This document shows, one piece after another, positions 53,561 through 62,646 of a DNA stretch of 64,000 nt. The stretch spans positions 620,001 to 684,000 of the forward strand of contig NZ_JAUOTO010000005.1 of assembly GCF_030546645.1 (NCBI RefSeq). The letters are read 5' to 3'. Both the position numbers and the translations under genes were made by a program. The stretch comes from Flavitalea plasmicola. Lineage in GTDB: Bacteria; Bacteroidota; Bacteroidia; Chitinophagales; Chitinophagaceae. The number at the start of each line of letters is the position of its first letter. Position 1 is the stretch's first letter. Below the pieces are notes generated by a model that was given only the letters and a program-made list of their open reading frames with translations, had not been told where the DNA came from and made no database searches.

Positions 53561-54976
53561 ATGCTGCAAAAAGTGGCTTTGGGCATGCTATGTCTGACAT
53601 TGCTGAGTGTCTGTTCGTACGGGCAATCCAGCGGGCCTGACGACCCGGTGCAGGGACTTCCCGGCAAATGGCTCAATGGGCTCAGCCGGAAGATAGCGGG
53701 CGCGGAGAAAGACCTCACCAGCCAGACGGAGAAATACCTGGAGCGCATGCGACGCCGGGAGCAGCGCATGTATAAGAAACTATACAAAAAGGATTCCGTG
53801 GCAGCAAAGGCATTGTTTGCAGGGTCTGCCGGGCAATATGCTGCGCTGGGTCAGCGACTGGCCAATGACACAGGCAATGGCGGCTTGCATCTTTCGGGAG
53901 AGTACCAGGCTTATACTGACTCATTGCAGGGCATGTTGAAGTTCATGAAGGATCCCCGGGCGGCCGGGGCTTTGACGCAATTGACGGCGCTGGAGGCGAA
54001 GATGCAGGATGCAGACCAAATAAAGGAATTCGTCCGGCAGCGTAAGCAACAGATCTCCCAGTATATCCAGCAGCATACGAATCTTGCCGGTCTCCTGGGT
54101 AAGGATTACCAGGGGCTGAACCAGGATGTCTATTACTATTCCCAGCAGGTGCGGCAGTATAAGGAGATGCTGAATGACCCGGACAAGCTGACGAAACAAG
54201 CCCTGGCTATCTTGAATAAGCTGCCCGCCTTTCAAGCATTTATGAAGCAAAACTCGCAATTGGCGGGCCTGTTCAATTTGCCGGGGAACTACGGCGATCC
54301 GGCCACTCTGAGCGGTCTGCAGACCCGCGACCAGGTGGCGGCGCTGATCCAGCAGCAGGTGTCGGCGGGCGGTGCTGCGGCCTTGCAGGCCAATCTTCAG
54401 TCGGCCCAATCCCAATTGGATGGATACAAGGATAAGCTCAGCAAGCTGGGTGGCGGCAGCGGTGACATCGATATGCCAGACTTCAAGCCCAACGATCAGA
54501 AGACAAAGACATTCTGGAAACGACTGGAGTATGGGACGAATTTCCAGACGACGAGGAATAATTACTATTTCCCTACGGTGTCGGACTTCGGCTTGTCGGT
54601 AGGGTATAAGTTAAGTGAGAAGAGCATGGTGGGTGTCGGCGCCAGTTACAAGCTGGGCTGGGGCAATGGCATCCAGCATATCGCCTTTTCCAGCCAGGGG
54701 ATGGGATTGCGGTCGTTCGTGGATGTAAGGCTAAAGGGGAGTTTTTCTGCTTCGGGAGGATTCGAGTACAATTATACGAAGCCGTTCTCTTCATATCAGC
54801 AGTTGCGTACGTGGAATAACTGGACGAAGAGTGGATTGATAGGAGTGAGCAAGACAGTGTCCATGAAGAGCCGGGTATTCAAGAAGACGAAGCTGCAGCT
54901 GCTATGGGATTTCCTTAGTTACCAGCAGGTGCCGAGGACGCAGGCGGTGATCTTCCGCATTGGGTATAATTTCTAA
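53561..54976 (+). CDS. Secreted coiled-coil protein with C-terminal outer-membrane beta-barrel
   Basis: The 471-residue protein has a signal peptide (to about residue 22), a long Gln/Lys-rich helical part (about 40-300) with several coiled-coil stretches, and a C-terminal part (315-471) of amphipathic beta strands ending in an aromatic Phe, the mark of an outer-membrane barrel. It lies right after the RHS genes on the same strand and may help export or display them, but this is inferred from position. I do not recognise a named family. Confidence 0.6.
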   Translation: MLQKVALGMLCLTLLSVCSYGQSSGPDDPVQGLPGKWLNGLSRKIAGAEKDLTSQTEKYLERMRRREQRMYKKLYKKDSVAAKALFAGSAGQYAALGQRLANDTGNGGLHLSGEYQAYTDSLQGMLKFMKDPRAAGALTQLTALEAKMQDADQIKEFVRQRKQQISQYIQQHTNLAGLLGKDYQGLNQDVYYYSQQVRQYKEMLNDPDKLTKQALAILNKLPAFQAFMKQNSQLAGLFNLPGNYGDPATLSGLQTRDQVAALIQQQVSAGGAAALQANLQSAQSQLDGYKDKLSKLGGGSGDIDMPDFKPNDQKTKTFWKRLEYGTNFQTTRNNYYFPTVSDFGLSVGYKLSEKSMVGVGASYKLGWGNGIQHIAFSSQGMGLRSFVDVRLKGSFSASGGFEYNYTKPFSSYQQLRTWNNWTKSGLIGVSKTVSMKSRVFKKTKLQLLWDFLSYQQVPRTQAVIFRIGYNF

Positions 54977-55004
54977 ATTTTCTAAGGGTTTGCAAAAAAG
55001 ACAT

Positions 55005-55529
55005 GTGAGATCAATACTGATAATTACAATGCTTGCAATTCTTTGTTCTTGTAATGCAGGCAAAACAGCCGCCCGAAAGTATTATTACGTCGAGGCATTT
55101 AAAGAGCAAGAGGTAATACTATTATTGAATGATGACCTGACTTTTGTATTCCAGGATCTGACGGGATGCAATCAATTTAAGTTTACCGGGAAATACAAAC
55201 GGGAGGGTGATAGCGCTTTTATCTTCGATTCGGTGAAGTTCCAACAAATACATTGGAGTATGGATCCTGCCAGATTTTTCTCCATTAAGAGTGGCGATAC
55301 TGCCTGTTTACTAAACCGGGAAAGGCTCATCATTCATCATGAGCCTTTTATATTGACAACTGCCAGGCATATCGACTTGCCGGAGATCAGGTATAAAAAA
55401 CTGAAGGAGTTCTATCTCAATTTACTGGGGCGGGAGGAGTTCATAAAGATATTAGGGGGAGGTAAGAGTATGAAGGAGGCTAAGAAGAATATGATGGAGT
55501 GCCGGCTTCCGGATATCAATATAAGATGA
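55005..55529 (+). CDS. Hypothetical lipoprotein
   Basis: A frame open from 54960 to 55529. I choose the GTG at 55005 because it gives a lipoprotein signal (basic start, hydrophobic run, then LAILCSCNAG with the lipid-bearing Cys). The mature part is about 155 residues, soluble, mixed alpha/beta. A TTG at 54960 or 54990 is also possible. No family recognised. It trails the RHS-associated genes. Confidence 0.55.
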   Translation: MRSILIITMLAILCSCNAGKTAARKYYYVEAFKEQEVILLLNDDLTFVFQDLTGCNQFKFTGKYKREGDSAFIFDSVKFQQIHWSMDPARFFSIKSGDTACLLNRERLIIHHEPFILTTARHIDLPEIRYKKLKEFYLNLLGREEFIKILGGGKSMKEAKKNMMECRLPDINIR

Positions 55530-55569
55530 AGTTTAGTTACATTCGGGGTTTCAAACCGGATCAACCTCC

Positions 55570-58500
55570 ATGTTGCACCCCGTCAAAGCTGAACAATACC
55601 TCTCCGAGCTGGAAATGATCCGGAAGTCGAGGGCCGACCTCACGCCCCGGATGATCGCCCTGGCCAAGCTGTTCGACCGGCTGGTGAAGTCTATTACGGC
55701 TGACGAGCGGATGGTGTTCCGGAACTTCTATGCCCGTTTCAGGTATTTATTAGCCACCCTGCCCATGCGGGATGTGGAACAACGTAACCTGGAGAATTTC
55801 CGCCGGCTGGTGAATGAAGGGGATGAAAGCAAGGTGAATGAAAAGGCGCTGGAGCAAGGCATCATGCTGCTGAAGAATGTGGTAGCCATGTCTTTGGGTG
55901 GGGCTGTCGTAAGGGATGAAGGCTTCAGGGAAGGGTATTTTACAAGATTATATCCAAAAAGGAACTATGCGAAGCTGACCGAGTTGCGGCTGTTGTGTTC
56001 ATCCTGGACGGAAATGGAAGATCTGGGTGGGAAACAGGGCTTTGTGCTGCATGCGTATGATCTGAAGGACCTGGAAGAAGCCGTGCAGGTTCGAGTGCGT
56101 AAGGAAGAACATTATGATTACACCGTCATCAGAAGCTGGCTGAAGGAAGACGCCGTTCTGCATGTACAGCATGTGCGGGCGTTGGGCGACGGGACGAATT
56201 CCTACGAAACGACCTTCGACACCCTGATCACCCTGGAGCCGGACTTCCTGGTGGATGCCACGGAGATAGGGGAGTGTTATACTTTCTATGGCGCGAATAG
56301 TGATTTGTTCTTCTTAAATAGATTGGTCAGCGATCTGACAGGGGCAGCGGCTTTAAAGGGTAGTATTATTGGTTACTATCTCGATGAGCTGGTGCGTGAC
56401 CCCAACCAGGACAAGAACGATATTTACCGGGCAGCCATGAAGCAGCACGCCATGAAAGCCGCGCAGCTGGGCCGTACCGAGATGCTGGCCATCCACCGGA
56501 GCATCCACACCGAGCATCTGCCGAATATCGTGGAGCTGGTGCGGCGAGAAAAGAAAAAAGACATCTGGATAGAGCCTACCTATTTTTCCACGGATTATGG
56601 TTTACAAGGGCGATTGGATCTGCTCTGTAAGAATGAAGATACCCGCACCCAGGATATCATCGAATTAAAGAGTGGCAGCTCGCCGAATCCTAATCCCAAC
56701 CGGCTGGCCTTTCCCAATCACAAGATGCAAGTCGTTTGTTATGACATGATGCTGGAAAGCACGTATGGCAAGGACAGGAAAGGCTTCAATGCCGTCTTCT
56801 ATTCCAAGTGCCCGGATTCGCCCTATCGCAACCTGGTGAGTGAACACCTGGAAAAAAGGCAGGTCCTCCAGGAGAGGAATGAGATCGTGGCGCATATCTA
56901 TCAATTGGCCGGTGGGGACTTCTCCGTTTTGCAACGGATCAAAAATGAAGGCGTACGGGGCCTGCCGGTATTCAAGGAGACGATCCTCGCCCAGTTCCGC
57001 GCGTCCTATGAGCCGGGAAGGATCGCCACAGAGTATTACCAGCAGATGATCGCTTTCTTGCTGCGGGAGTTCATCAATACGAAAGTAGGACATCAGTTGA
57101 AGGAAGAGCAGGAAGATCAGCTGAATGGATTTGCGGGTCTTTGGCTGGATACCCGTGAGCGTAAAGAGGATGATTTCCGGGTGATCTACGATCTTGAGAC
57201 GGTAGAGATAAAGGAGGGGCTGGGGTATATTCGTTTGAAGTTTACCAAAAAGATTGATCATGCATTCCGGAAAGGTGACCTGGTCATTCTTTATCCGAAG
57301 ATGGGCGAGCACTATGAAGCGCTCCACCATCATATCCTGAAAGGCAGCCTGGATGAGATCCACCAGGACAGCCTGGTGGTCTGCCTGAACAACAAACAGA
57401 CCGATTATAATTTTATCAAGACATACAGCCACTGGGCCGTGGAACCGGACATTTTCGAAAGGAATTATTGGAGTGGCATTGCCTGCCTTTTCAATGTGCT
57501 GACGGCCAGTGCGCGCAAGAAGCGTGTTTTGTTCGGACATGAGCAGCCCGTGTTTGTAAGAGAGGCGAGGTATTCTAATGATTCGTTGACGTTGATTCAG
57601 CAGACCAGTATCCAGCAGGCATTGGACGCGCGGGATTATTATCTCCTGCAAGGACCGCCTGGCACTGGCAAGACCAGCACTTTCCTCGTGCATTATGTAC
57701 GGGAAAGTCTGCTCCGGACTTCGGATAAGCGCGTCGTGGTGCTGGCGTTCACCAATAAGGCCGTGGATAAGATCTGCGAGCATTTCCGGCATCCGCGGCA
57801 GGGAGCGCCTGTGTCGTATTTGCGCCTGGGTAGCCGCTATACGGAGGATGAGTTTGTTTTTTCCCGGCAGATCCAGGGCGACAATCCCGACAATTGGCGG
57901 AAGGTGATCGACGGCCACCGGGTTTTTGTCAGCACCGTCACTACCTTCCATAACAACTGGCAACTGCTGCGGCAGTTCATCCCCTTCAGCGAAGTGATCG
58001 TGGACGAGGCCTCTCAGCTGACGGAGGCCGTACTCAGCAGCGTGCTGGTGCTTTTCGACAAGTTCGTGCTCATCGGCGATCACAAGCAATTGCCGGCGGT
58101 GATCACCCAAGATGATAGTCTTTGTAAGATCGAGAGTGTCTATTTGAATAAATTAGGGATTGCGGACCTGCGCAAATCGCTCTTTGAGCGCCTGGTGGAA
58201 AATGCCACCAGCAAGCAATGGTTAGAGGCTTATGGGCAGCTGCGGGATCATTACCGGATGCACGAGGACATTGCATCGCTGATCTCCCGGCACTATCGTG
58301 CGGGGCTGGAGGCGGCATTGGAGGCTCAGCGGAATGGCGGCCTGGTGTATGAGCTGCCGGCAGGGCATTTTTTGCGGGATTATGGTCATCATCGGGTGTT
58401 GTTTGTCGAGACACCCAGTGAAGGAGGGCCGAAAAGGAATGAGAAAGAGGCGCTGATAGCGGCTACGATAGCCAATGCGCTGGTGGGAGCAGGGGTGGTA

Positions 58501-58872
58501 CAACCTTCGGAGATCGGTATCATTACTCCTTTCCGGGCACAGATCGCAGCCATCAAAGAACATCTGCGGGACGGCTTGCTGGAAAATGAAGCCTTTATCA
58601 TCGACACCGTGGAGCGGTACCAGGGGGACGAGCGGAAGATCATCATATTCTCCACGACGATCAGCGATGCCCGGCAGATCCGGACGATCCAAAGTGTGGC
58701 GGAGGATGAGGTATCCGTGACGGATCGCAAGCTCTTGGTCAGCATCTCCCGCGCTGTAGATCAATTGATTATTTTGGGGAATTCGGCGGCCTTGGGGAGG
58801 TCGGAGCTTTACGGGGAGATGATCGGGCAGATCAAAGAGAGGGGTGGGTATTTTGAAGGCATGCAACGATGA
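55570..58872 (+). CDS. Dna2-like nuclease-helicase (PD-(D/E)xK plus SF1 helicase)
   Basis: The 1100-residue protein has a Cas4/RecB-type nuclease in its N-terminal third, with D350 (GRLDLL) and E365-L-K367 forming the active site, and a superfamily 1B helicase in the C-terminal half: Walker A GPPGTGKT at 695-702, ERLAF-like AFTNKAVDK, motif II VDEASQL, GDHKQLPAV, motif V ERYQGDE and motif VI LLVSISRAVDQLI. This resembles Dna2/Upf1-type proteins that process DNA ends or flaps. Four Cys for an iron-sulfur cluster are not clear. No obvious operon partner. Confidence 0.88.
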   Translation: MLHPVKAEQYLSELEMIRKSRADLTPRMIALAKLFDRLVKSITADERMVFRNFYARFRYLLATLPMRDVEQRNLENFRRLVNEGDESKVNEKALEQGIMLLKNVVAMSLGGAVVRDEGFREGYFTRLYPKRNYAKLTELRLLCSSWTEMEDLGGKQGFVLHAYDLKDLEEAVQVRVRKEEHYDYTVIRSWLKEDAVLHVQHVRALGDGTNSYETTFDTLITLEPDFLVDATEIGECYTFYGANSDLFFLNRLVSDLTGAAALKGSIIGYYLDELVRDPNQDKNDIYRAAMKQHAMKAAQLGRTEMLAIHRSIHTEHLPNIVELVRREKKKDIWIEPTYFSTDYGLQGRLDLLCKNEDTRTQDIIELKSGSSPNPNPNRLAFPNHKMQVVCYDMMLESTYGKDRKGFNAVFYSKCPDSPYRNLVSEHLEKRQVLQERNEIVAHIYQLAGGDFSVLQRIKNEGVRGLPVFKETILAQFRASYEPGRIATEYYQQMIAFLLREFINTKVGHQLKEEQEDQLNGFAGLWLDTRERKEDDFRVIYDLETVEIKEGLGYIRLKFTKKIDHAFRKGDLVILYPKMGEHYEALHHHILKGSLDEIHQDSLVVCLNNKQTDYNFIKTYSHWAVEPDIFERNYWSGIACLFNVLTASARKKRVLFGHEQPVFVREARYSNDSLTLIQQTSIQQALDARDYYLLQGPPGTGKTSTFLVHYVRESLLRTSDKRVVVLAFTNKAVDKICEHFRHPRQGAPVSYLRLGSRYTEDEFVFSRQIQGDNPDNWRKVIDGHRVFVSTVTTFHNNWQLLRQFIPFSEVIVDEASQLTEAVLSSVLVLFDKFVLIGDHKQLPAVITQDDSLCKIESVYLNKLGIADLRKSLFERLVENATSKQWLEAYGQLRDHYRMHEDIASLISRHYRAGLEAALEAQRNGGLVYELPAGHFLRDYGHHRVLFVETPSEGGPKRNEKEALIAATIANALVGAGVVQPSEIGIITPFRAQIAAIKEHLRDGLLENEAFIIDTVERYQGDERKIIIFSTTISDARQIRTIQSVAEDEVSVTDRKLLVSISRAVDQLIILGNSAALGRSELYGEMIGQIKERGGYFEGMQR

Positions 58873-58897
58873 GGAGTGGAGGGTTGTCAGTGCTCTT

Positions 58898-59314
58898 ATG
58901 AGGCAATATATCTTTTCTATCATTATACTGGCCGTCCTTGGCACCGGATGCGGGAAAAGCAGCGAAGACGGCCAGGTTTCCATCCAAAAGAAGTGGGCGC
59001 TTGTCAGTGATTCCAGCTACAGCTCTATCGGGATCGTGTACCAGGTCGGCGGTCGTGCCGGGACGCTTACCGACTATTGGGATTTCAGGAAAGACGGGCA
59101 TGTTTACGTGAAAGAAGGGACGAGTCTGGATACGATGGCCTATACATTGAATTCTCCTGGTTCCATCACCATCACCGGCTTCTCCTTTTCGTTCGACGGG
59201 CCGATCAGCGCCTGCACCATCAAAACCCTGACGGCGCATGAGGCAGTGATCCGTTCGGACGAGTCATTGTCTCTGGGAACGTCCGTTCTAAGGGTCTTGC
59301 ACCTGAGACGGTAG
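58898..59314 (+). CDS. Hypothetical lipoprotein
   Basis: A 138-residue protein from ATG 58898, with a lipoprotein signal (MRQYIFSIIILAVLGTGC). The mature part is a small beta-rich domain resembling the lipocalin-like proteins frequent in Bacteroidota (WDFRKDGHVYVKEG). It starts 25 bp after the helicase stop. No function is clear. Confidence 0.6.
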   Translation: MRQYIFSIIILAVLGTGCGKSSEDGQVSIQKKWALVSDSSYSSIGIVYQVGGRAGTLTDYWDFRKDGHVYVKEGTSLDTMAYTLNSPGSITITGFSFSFDGPISACTIKTLTAHEAVIRSDESLSLGTSVLRVLHLRR

Positions 59315-59388
59315 CAAAAACAGGTGTTTTTACGGGTATTTTCTTCTTGCCAATAGATTAGATTTGATGAAGCTAAAGTCAATCTGTT

Positions 59389-60519
59389 ATGGCATCCGAA
59401 CAAAAGATCAGGCAGGTGCTGGATCTGCTGACCATCGCACCGGCAGCACAGGCCGAATCCCTCCGGGCCGTGCAATCCCCCGCCTCCAAAGAACATTCCA
59501 AAAATCTTCGGGACCAGATCCTGCTCCAGGATAACATCGTGGGCGTGGGCATCGCGGAAAAAGTGTCCAAGGGCAAGAATGTCAAAAAGCTGGCCCTCAC
59601 CTTTTACGTGGAAAAGAAGATACCCCTGCAGGACCTGCGGGCAAGCGAGGCCATTCCCCCCACGGTGCCGGAATCCATCTCAGGCCCGAGCGCTATCCCC
59701 ACTGATGTGGTGGTAGTGGGAAAGATCAGACCCCAGGCCCAGCCCTTCATTACACGCCACCCCGTTCAGCCCGGCTTCAGCATCGGGCATAAGAATATCA
59801 CGGCAGGCACGCTAGGCGCCGTGGTCATGAAAGGGAAAGACATTTTCCTGCTTAGCAATAGCCATGTCTTTGCCAACAGCGGACTAGGCAAGAAAGGCGA
59901 CGCCATTCTCTACCCCGGACCCGCCGACGGTGGAGCCGATCCCACCGACACGGTGGCCATCCTGGAAAAATTCCATCCTTTCGTCAATACCGTGCAATTC
60001 GTCAACGAAGTGGATTGCGCCATTGCAAAGCCGACGGCGGCAGGCCTGGCAAAGATCAACCGGCAGATAAAAGACCTGGGATTCCCCAAGGGGACCATCA
60101 AGGCGAAAAGGGGCATGAAGATCGTCAAAGTGGGACGCACCACCCGTAAGACGGTGGGTGAGATCAAAGATGTCAATTTCAGGACGCAGATCACCTATGA
60201 GGGGGTCGGCAAGATCGGCTTTATGGAACAGATCTTTTGTACCCGCTACTCCGAAGGAGGCGACTCGGGCGCCCTGGTCCTGGACCAGTCGACAGGAAAA
60301 GCCGTGGGCCTGCATTTTGCCGGGTCGGAAGAAGGCAGCATGTGCAACCCTATTGATACGGTGCTAAAGCATATGGGTGTACAGCTGGTCCTGAAAGATG
60401 ATGTTGCCGTTGTGAAAAAGGCGATAGCAAAGAAGGTGGCTGTGAAAAAGACGCCGGTGAAGAAGGCGCCTGTGAAGAAGAAGGCCCCGGTGAAAAAGAA
60501 GGTGTCAAAAAAGTCTTAA
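59389..60519 (+). CDS. Trypsin-like protease with basic tail
   Basis: The 376-residue protein has no signal peptide. Residues 35-125 form an N-terminal domain (NIVGVGIAEKV, FYVEKK) and 130-335 the chymotrypsin-like fold: His in LLSNSHVFA near residue 165, Asp in EVDCAIAKP near 208, Ser in GGDSGALVL near 297, so the triad is complete. The last 37 residues are a Lys/Ala/Pro/Val-rich repeat (VKKTPVKKAPVKKK), like histone H1 tails, suited for binding nucleic acid. Two genes follow closely on the same strand, ending with a phospholipase-D-type nuclease. The set may act together, for example in a protease-triggered defence, but that is inference. Confidence 0.82.
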   Translation: MASEQKIRQVLDLLTIAPAAQAESLRAVQSPASKEHSKNLRDQILLQDNIVGVGIAEKVSKGKNVKKLALTFYVEKKIPLQDLRASEAIPPTVPESISGPSAIPTDVVVVGKIRPQAQPFITRHPVQPGFSIGHKNITAGTLGAVVMKGKDIFLLSNSHVFANSGLGKKGDAILYPGPADGGADPTDTVAILEKFHPFVNTVQFVNEVDCAIAKPTAAGLAKINRQIKDLGFPKGTIKAKRGMKIVKVGRTTRKTVGEIKDVNFRTQITYEGVGKIGFMEQIFCTRYSEGGDSGALVLDQSTGKAVGLHFAGSEEGSMCNPIDTVLKHMGVQLVLKDDVAVVKKAIAKKVAVKKTPVKKAPVKKKAPVKKKVSKKS

Positions 60520-60528
60520 TTTCATAGG

Positions 60529-60771
60529 ATGGCTACGGAAAAGGAAGCAAATCTCGCCCGCGACCTACACGCCGACACCCTCGCGGAGCTGGGTGCTCAT
60601 TCCATTGGGGTGGATGAGTTCGAGCTCGAAGGCAAAAAAACCTTTGGCGTGGTGGCTTATGTGGAAAAGAACATCGACGGGCTTCCTACCCATCTCTCCA
60701 TCAAGAGCGGGAAAAAAGAGACACAGGTCCCGCTGCTGGCAAAGATCGCATCCCCCTTCAAACCAGAATAA
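60529..60771 (+). CDS. Small protein resembling the protease N-terminal domain
   Basis: An 80-residue soluble protein. Its middle (SIGVDEFELEGKKTFGVVAY, then VEKN) parallels the N-terminal domain of the preceding protease (VGVGIAEKV and TFYVEKK), so it may be a free copy of that domain. It lies 9 bp after the protease stop and 21 bp before the phospholipase-D gene. It could be an inhibitor or adaptor of the protease; this is inference. Confidence 0.65.
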   Translation: MATEKEANLARDLHADTLAELGAHSIGVDEFELEGKKTFGVVAYVEKNIDGLPTHLSIKSGKKETQVPLLAKIASPFKPE

Positions 60772-60792
60772 TCACCGTTAAATCTTTCCATT

Positions 60793-62139
60793 ATGCCTTT
60801 TATCGTACTGCCCAAAGCCCGATTGAGAACCGTCAGGGCTGAAGCCCTCACCGTCGTGGTCACCCCGGAAATGGTGCCCCGCAACTGTCACCTGGAAGCG
60901 CCGGCCCTGCTGAAAAATATTAAGGCCATCCCCTGCAGTGATCAGTTCATTGCCTATGCTTCTCCCGACTCAACGTATGCCGTCACCCGCAGGCTCTTCG
61001 ACGCCGCGAAAAAGAAGATCCTGATCGGAATCTACGATTTTACCGCCACCTACATGAAGGAGTTGGTCATCAACGCCATGAACAGGGGCGTCAAGGTCTC
61101 GCTCATGCTGGATGTGGACAATACGGATGAGGAAAAATTGATGAAAGACCTCGCCAAGCTGGGCGCCCAGACGGTGAGCGCCCCTTCCTGCGCCAATAAG
61201 ATGCCCACGCACTACTTCGCCAGCTCGCATGAAAAAGTGATCGTGATAGACGACACCTGGTGTCTCGTGCAAAGCGGCAACTACTCCAATAATTCGATTC
61301 CCTTCAATGAGAAGGATGGCGGCGACCCTACCCACTTTATCACAGGCAACCGGGACATGGGGGTCGCCATCAAAAGCGCCGCGCTCTCTGCTTTCTTTAC
61401 GAAGGTGCTGAAGGCCGATATTAAACTGGAGCTCGGCATCGAGGCGGCCCAGGCACTGGTGGCACCGCAGCCAGAGCTGCCGGAACTGTTCGAGGCGGTG
61501 CCGGAGCTGTTGCCGAAGCAATTATTTCCCAGCAAGACGCTTACGCCCAAAAAACCGATTGATGTGTTGCCGATCCTCAGCCCAGACAATTATATGGATG
61601 TGATCCCGAAAATGCTTGCTGCCGCGAAGACATCCATCCTGATAGAAAATCAATATATCCGGAGCAGCCAGCCACTGATCGCGCAATTGCTGGAGGCTAT
61701 CAAGACGGCTGTTAAGAACAATCCGAAACTGGATGTCAGGATCATCCTGGGCAAGCTGTTCAGCCAGGCGGACGTGCCCAAGGAGAAGGCGAACGTGGCG
61801 AATATGAAGAAGCTTTACAAGCTGGCCTTAGGGACCAACATCCGCTATATCGATGTTAAGCGTTTTGTGCATTGCCATAATAAACTCATCATCATAGATG
61901 GAAAGACAGTGTTGACCAGCTCTCAAAACTGGAGTGACAGCGCTGTCAGCAAGAACCGCGAAGCAGGCGTGGTGATGACCTATCCGGACCTTGCGGCGTA
62001 TTATACGAAGATCTTCGAGTCGGATTGGAGTACGGCATCGAAGACCATTCCTATTCCGCCTAAGAACGTGGCGGCGCCTGAGACATTGATGACCGGGAAG
62101 TTTGTGAAGGTGGTGCCGGCGGATTATGAGGAGGTGTAA
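60793..62139 (+). CDS. Phospholipase D-superfamily protein, two HKD motifs
   Basis: The 448-residue protein has two phospholipase D motifs: SHEKVIVIDD near residue 146 and CHNKLIIIDG near 361, each with the HxKx4D pattern, followed by GNYSNN and SSQNWSDSA. Members are phospholipases, nucleases or cardiolipin synthases; without signal peptide or spans, and with a nuclease-like spacing, a nuclease is plausible. It ends a three-gene operon with the trypsin-like protease and the small protein. An inverted repeat follows the stop. Confidence 0.85.
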   Translation: MPFIVLPKARLRTVRAEALTVVVTPEMVPRNCHLEAPALLKNIKAIPCSDQFIAYASPDSTYAVTRRLFDAAKKKILIGIYDFTATYMKELVINAMNRGVKVSLMLDVDNTDEEKLMKDLAKLGAQTVSAPSCANKMPTHYFASSHEKVIVIDDTWCLVQSGNYSNNSIPFNEKDGGDPTHFITGNRDMGVAIKSAALSAFFTKVLKADIKLELGIEAAQALVAPQPELPELFEAVPELLPKQLFPSKTLTPKKPIDVLPILSPDNYMDVIPKMLAAAKTSILIENQYIRSSQPLIAQLLEAIKTAVKNNPKLDVRIILGKLFSQADVPKEKANVANMKKLYKLALGTNIRYIDVKRFVHCHNKLIIIDGKTVLTSSQNWSDSAVSKNREAGVVMTYPDLAAYYTKIFESDWSTASKTIPIPPKNVAAPETLMTGKFVKVVPADYEEV

Positions 62140-62180
62140 AATAGGCTTTTGAGGAGATCTAACTGGGGAAAGGCTATTTA
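62138..62180 (+). terminator. Possible terminator hairpin, imperfect
   Basis: AAATAGGCTTT at 62139-62149 pairs with AAAGGCTATTT at 62169-62179 except for one mismatch, directly after the phospholipase-D stop. The loop is long (19 bases) and the T-run is weak, so this is a low-confidence call. Confidence 0.3.
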
Positions 62181-62212
62181 TATAGAGCGGATCTTGGTGT
62201 GATGTAATGAGA

Positions 62213-62287
62213 TTGTTACAATAAGTATGTCAGTTTTAAAATCATGTAAATTTAAATTGATAACATTGAAAAGAAAACCTTTGCCTC
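62213..62287 (+). mobile_element. Solo left-end remnant of an IS256-family element
   Basis: The stretch AATAAGTATGTCAG with the following AT-rich leader and start of the transposase (GAAAAGAAAACCTTTGCC) closely parallels the left end of the IS256 elements at 780-870 and the old copy at 1-28. It stops after about 75 bp, and no transposase body or right end follows, so only a fragment is left. The remaining gap, about 62290-62640, is AT-rich and shows nothing else that I can support. Confidence 0.8.
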
Positions 62288-62646
62288 ATGTGACACGGGA
62301 ACCTTCATCATAAACACCAACTGTTCGATAAGAGAATAAGTATCGATAGAGTGTAAGTACCCCTTAGCTTAAAATAAAACCACCTTGACACAAACACTTT
62401 AATTGTAACGAGATTAACGTCGCTAATCACAGTCACCTCTACTATATTGGTGGCATTATTTGGATATGCGATAAATCGACACGAAACACATAATATACAC
62501 GACAAGCTTTTGATAATTTCTATCTGCGGGGTTGTTTACCTTTTAACGATGCAAGGAGGGACCTGTAGAGAGCTCTTATTCTCCTTTGAATGGGACTTAA
62601 TCCCGCCTAACACGCTATCTTTGCGCTGCATTGCCAATCAGCACAT

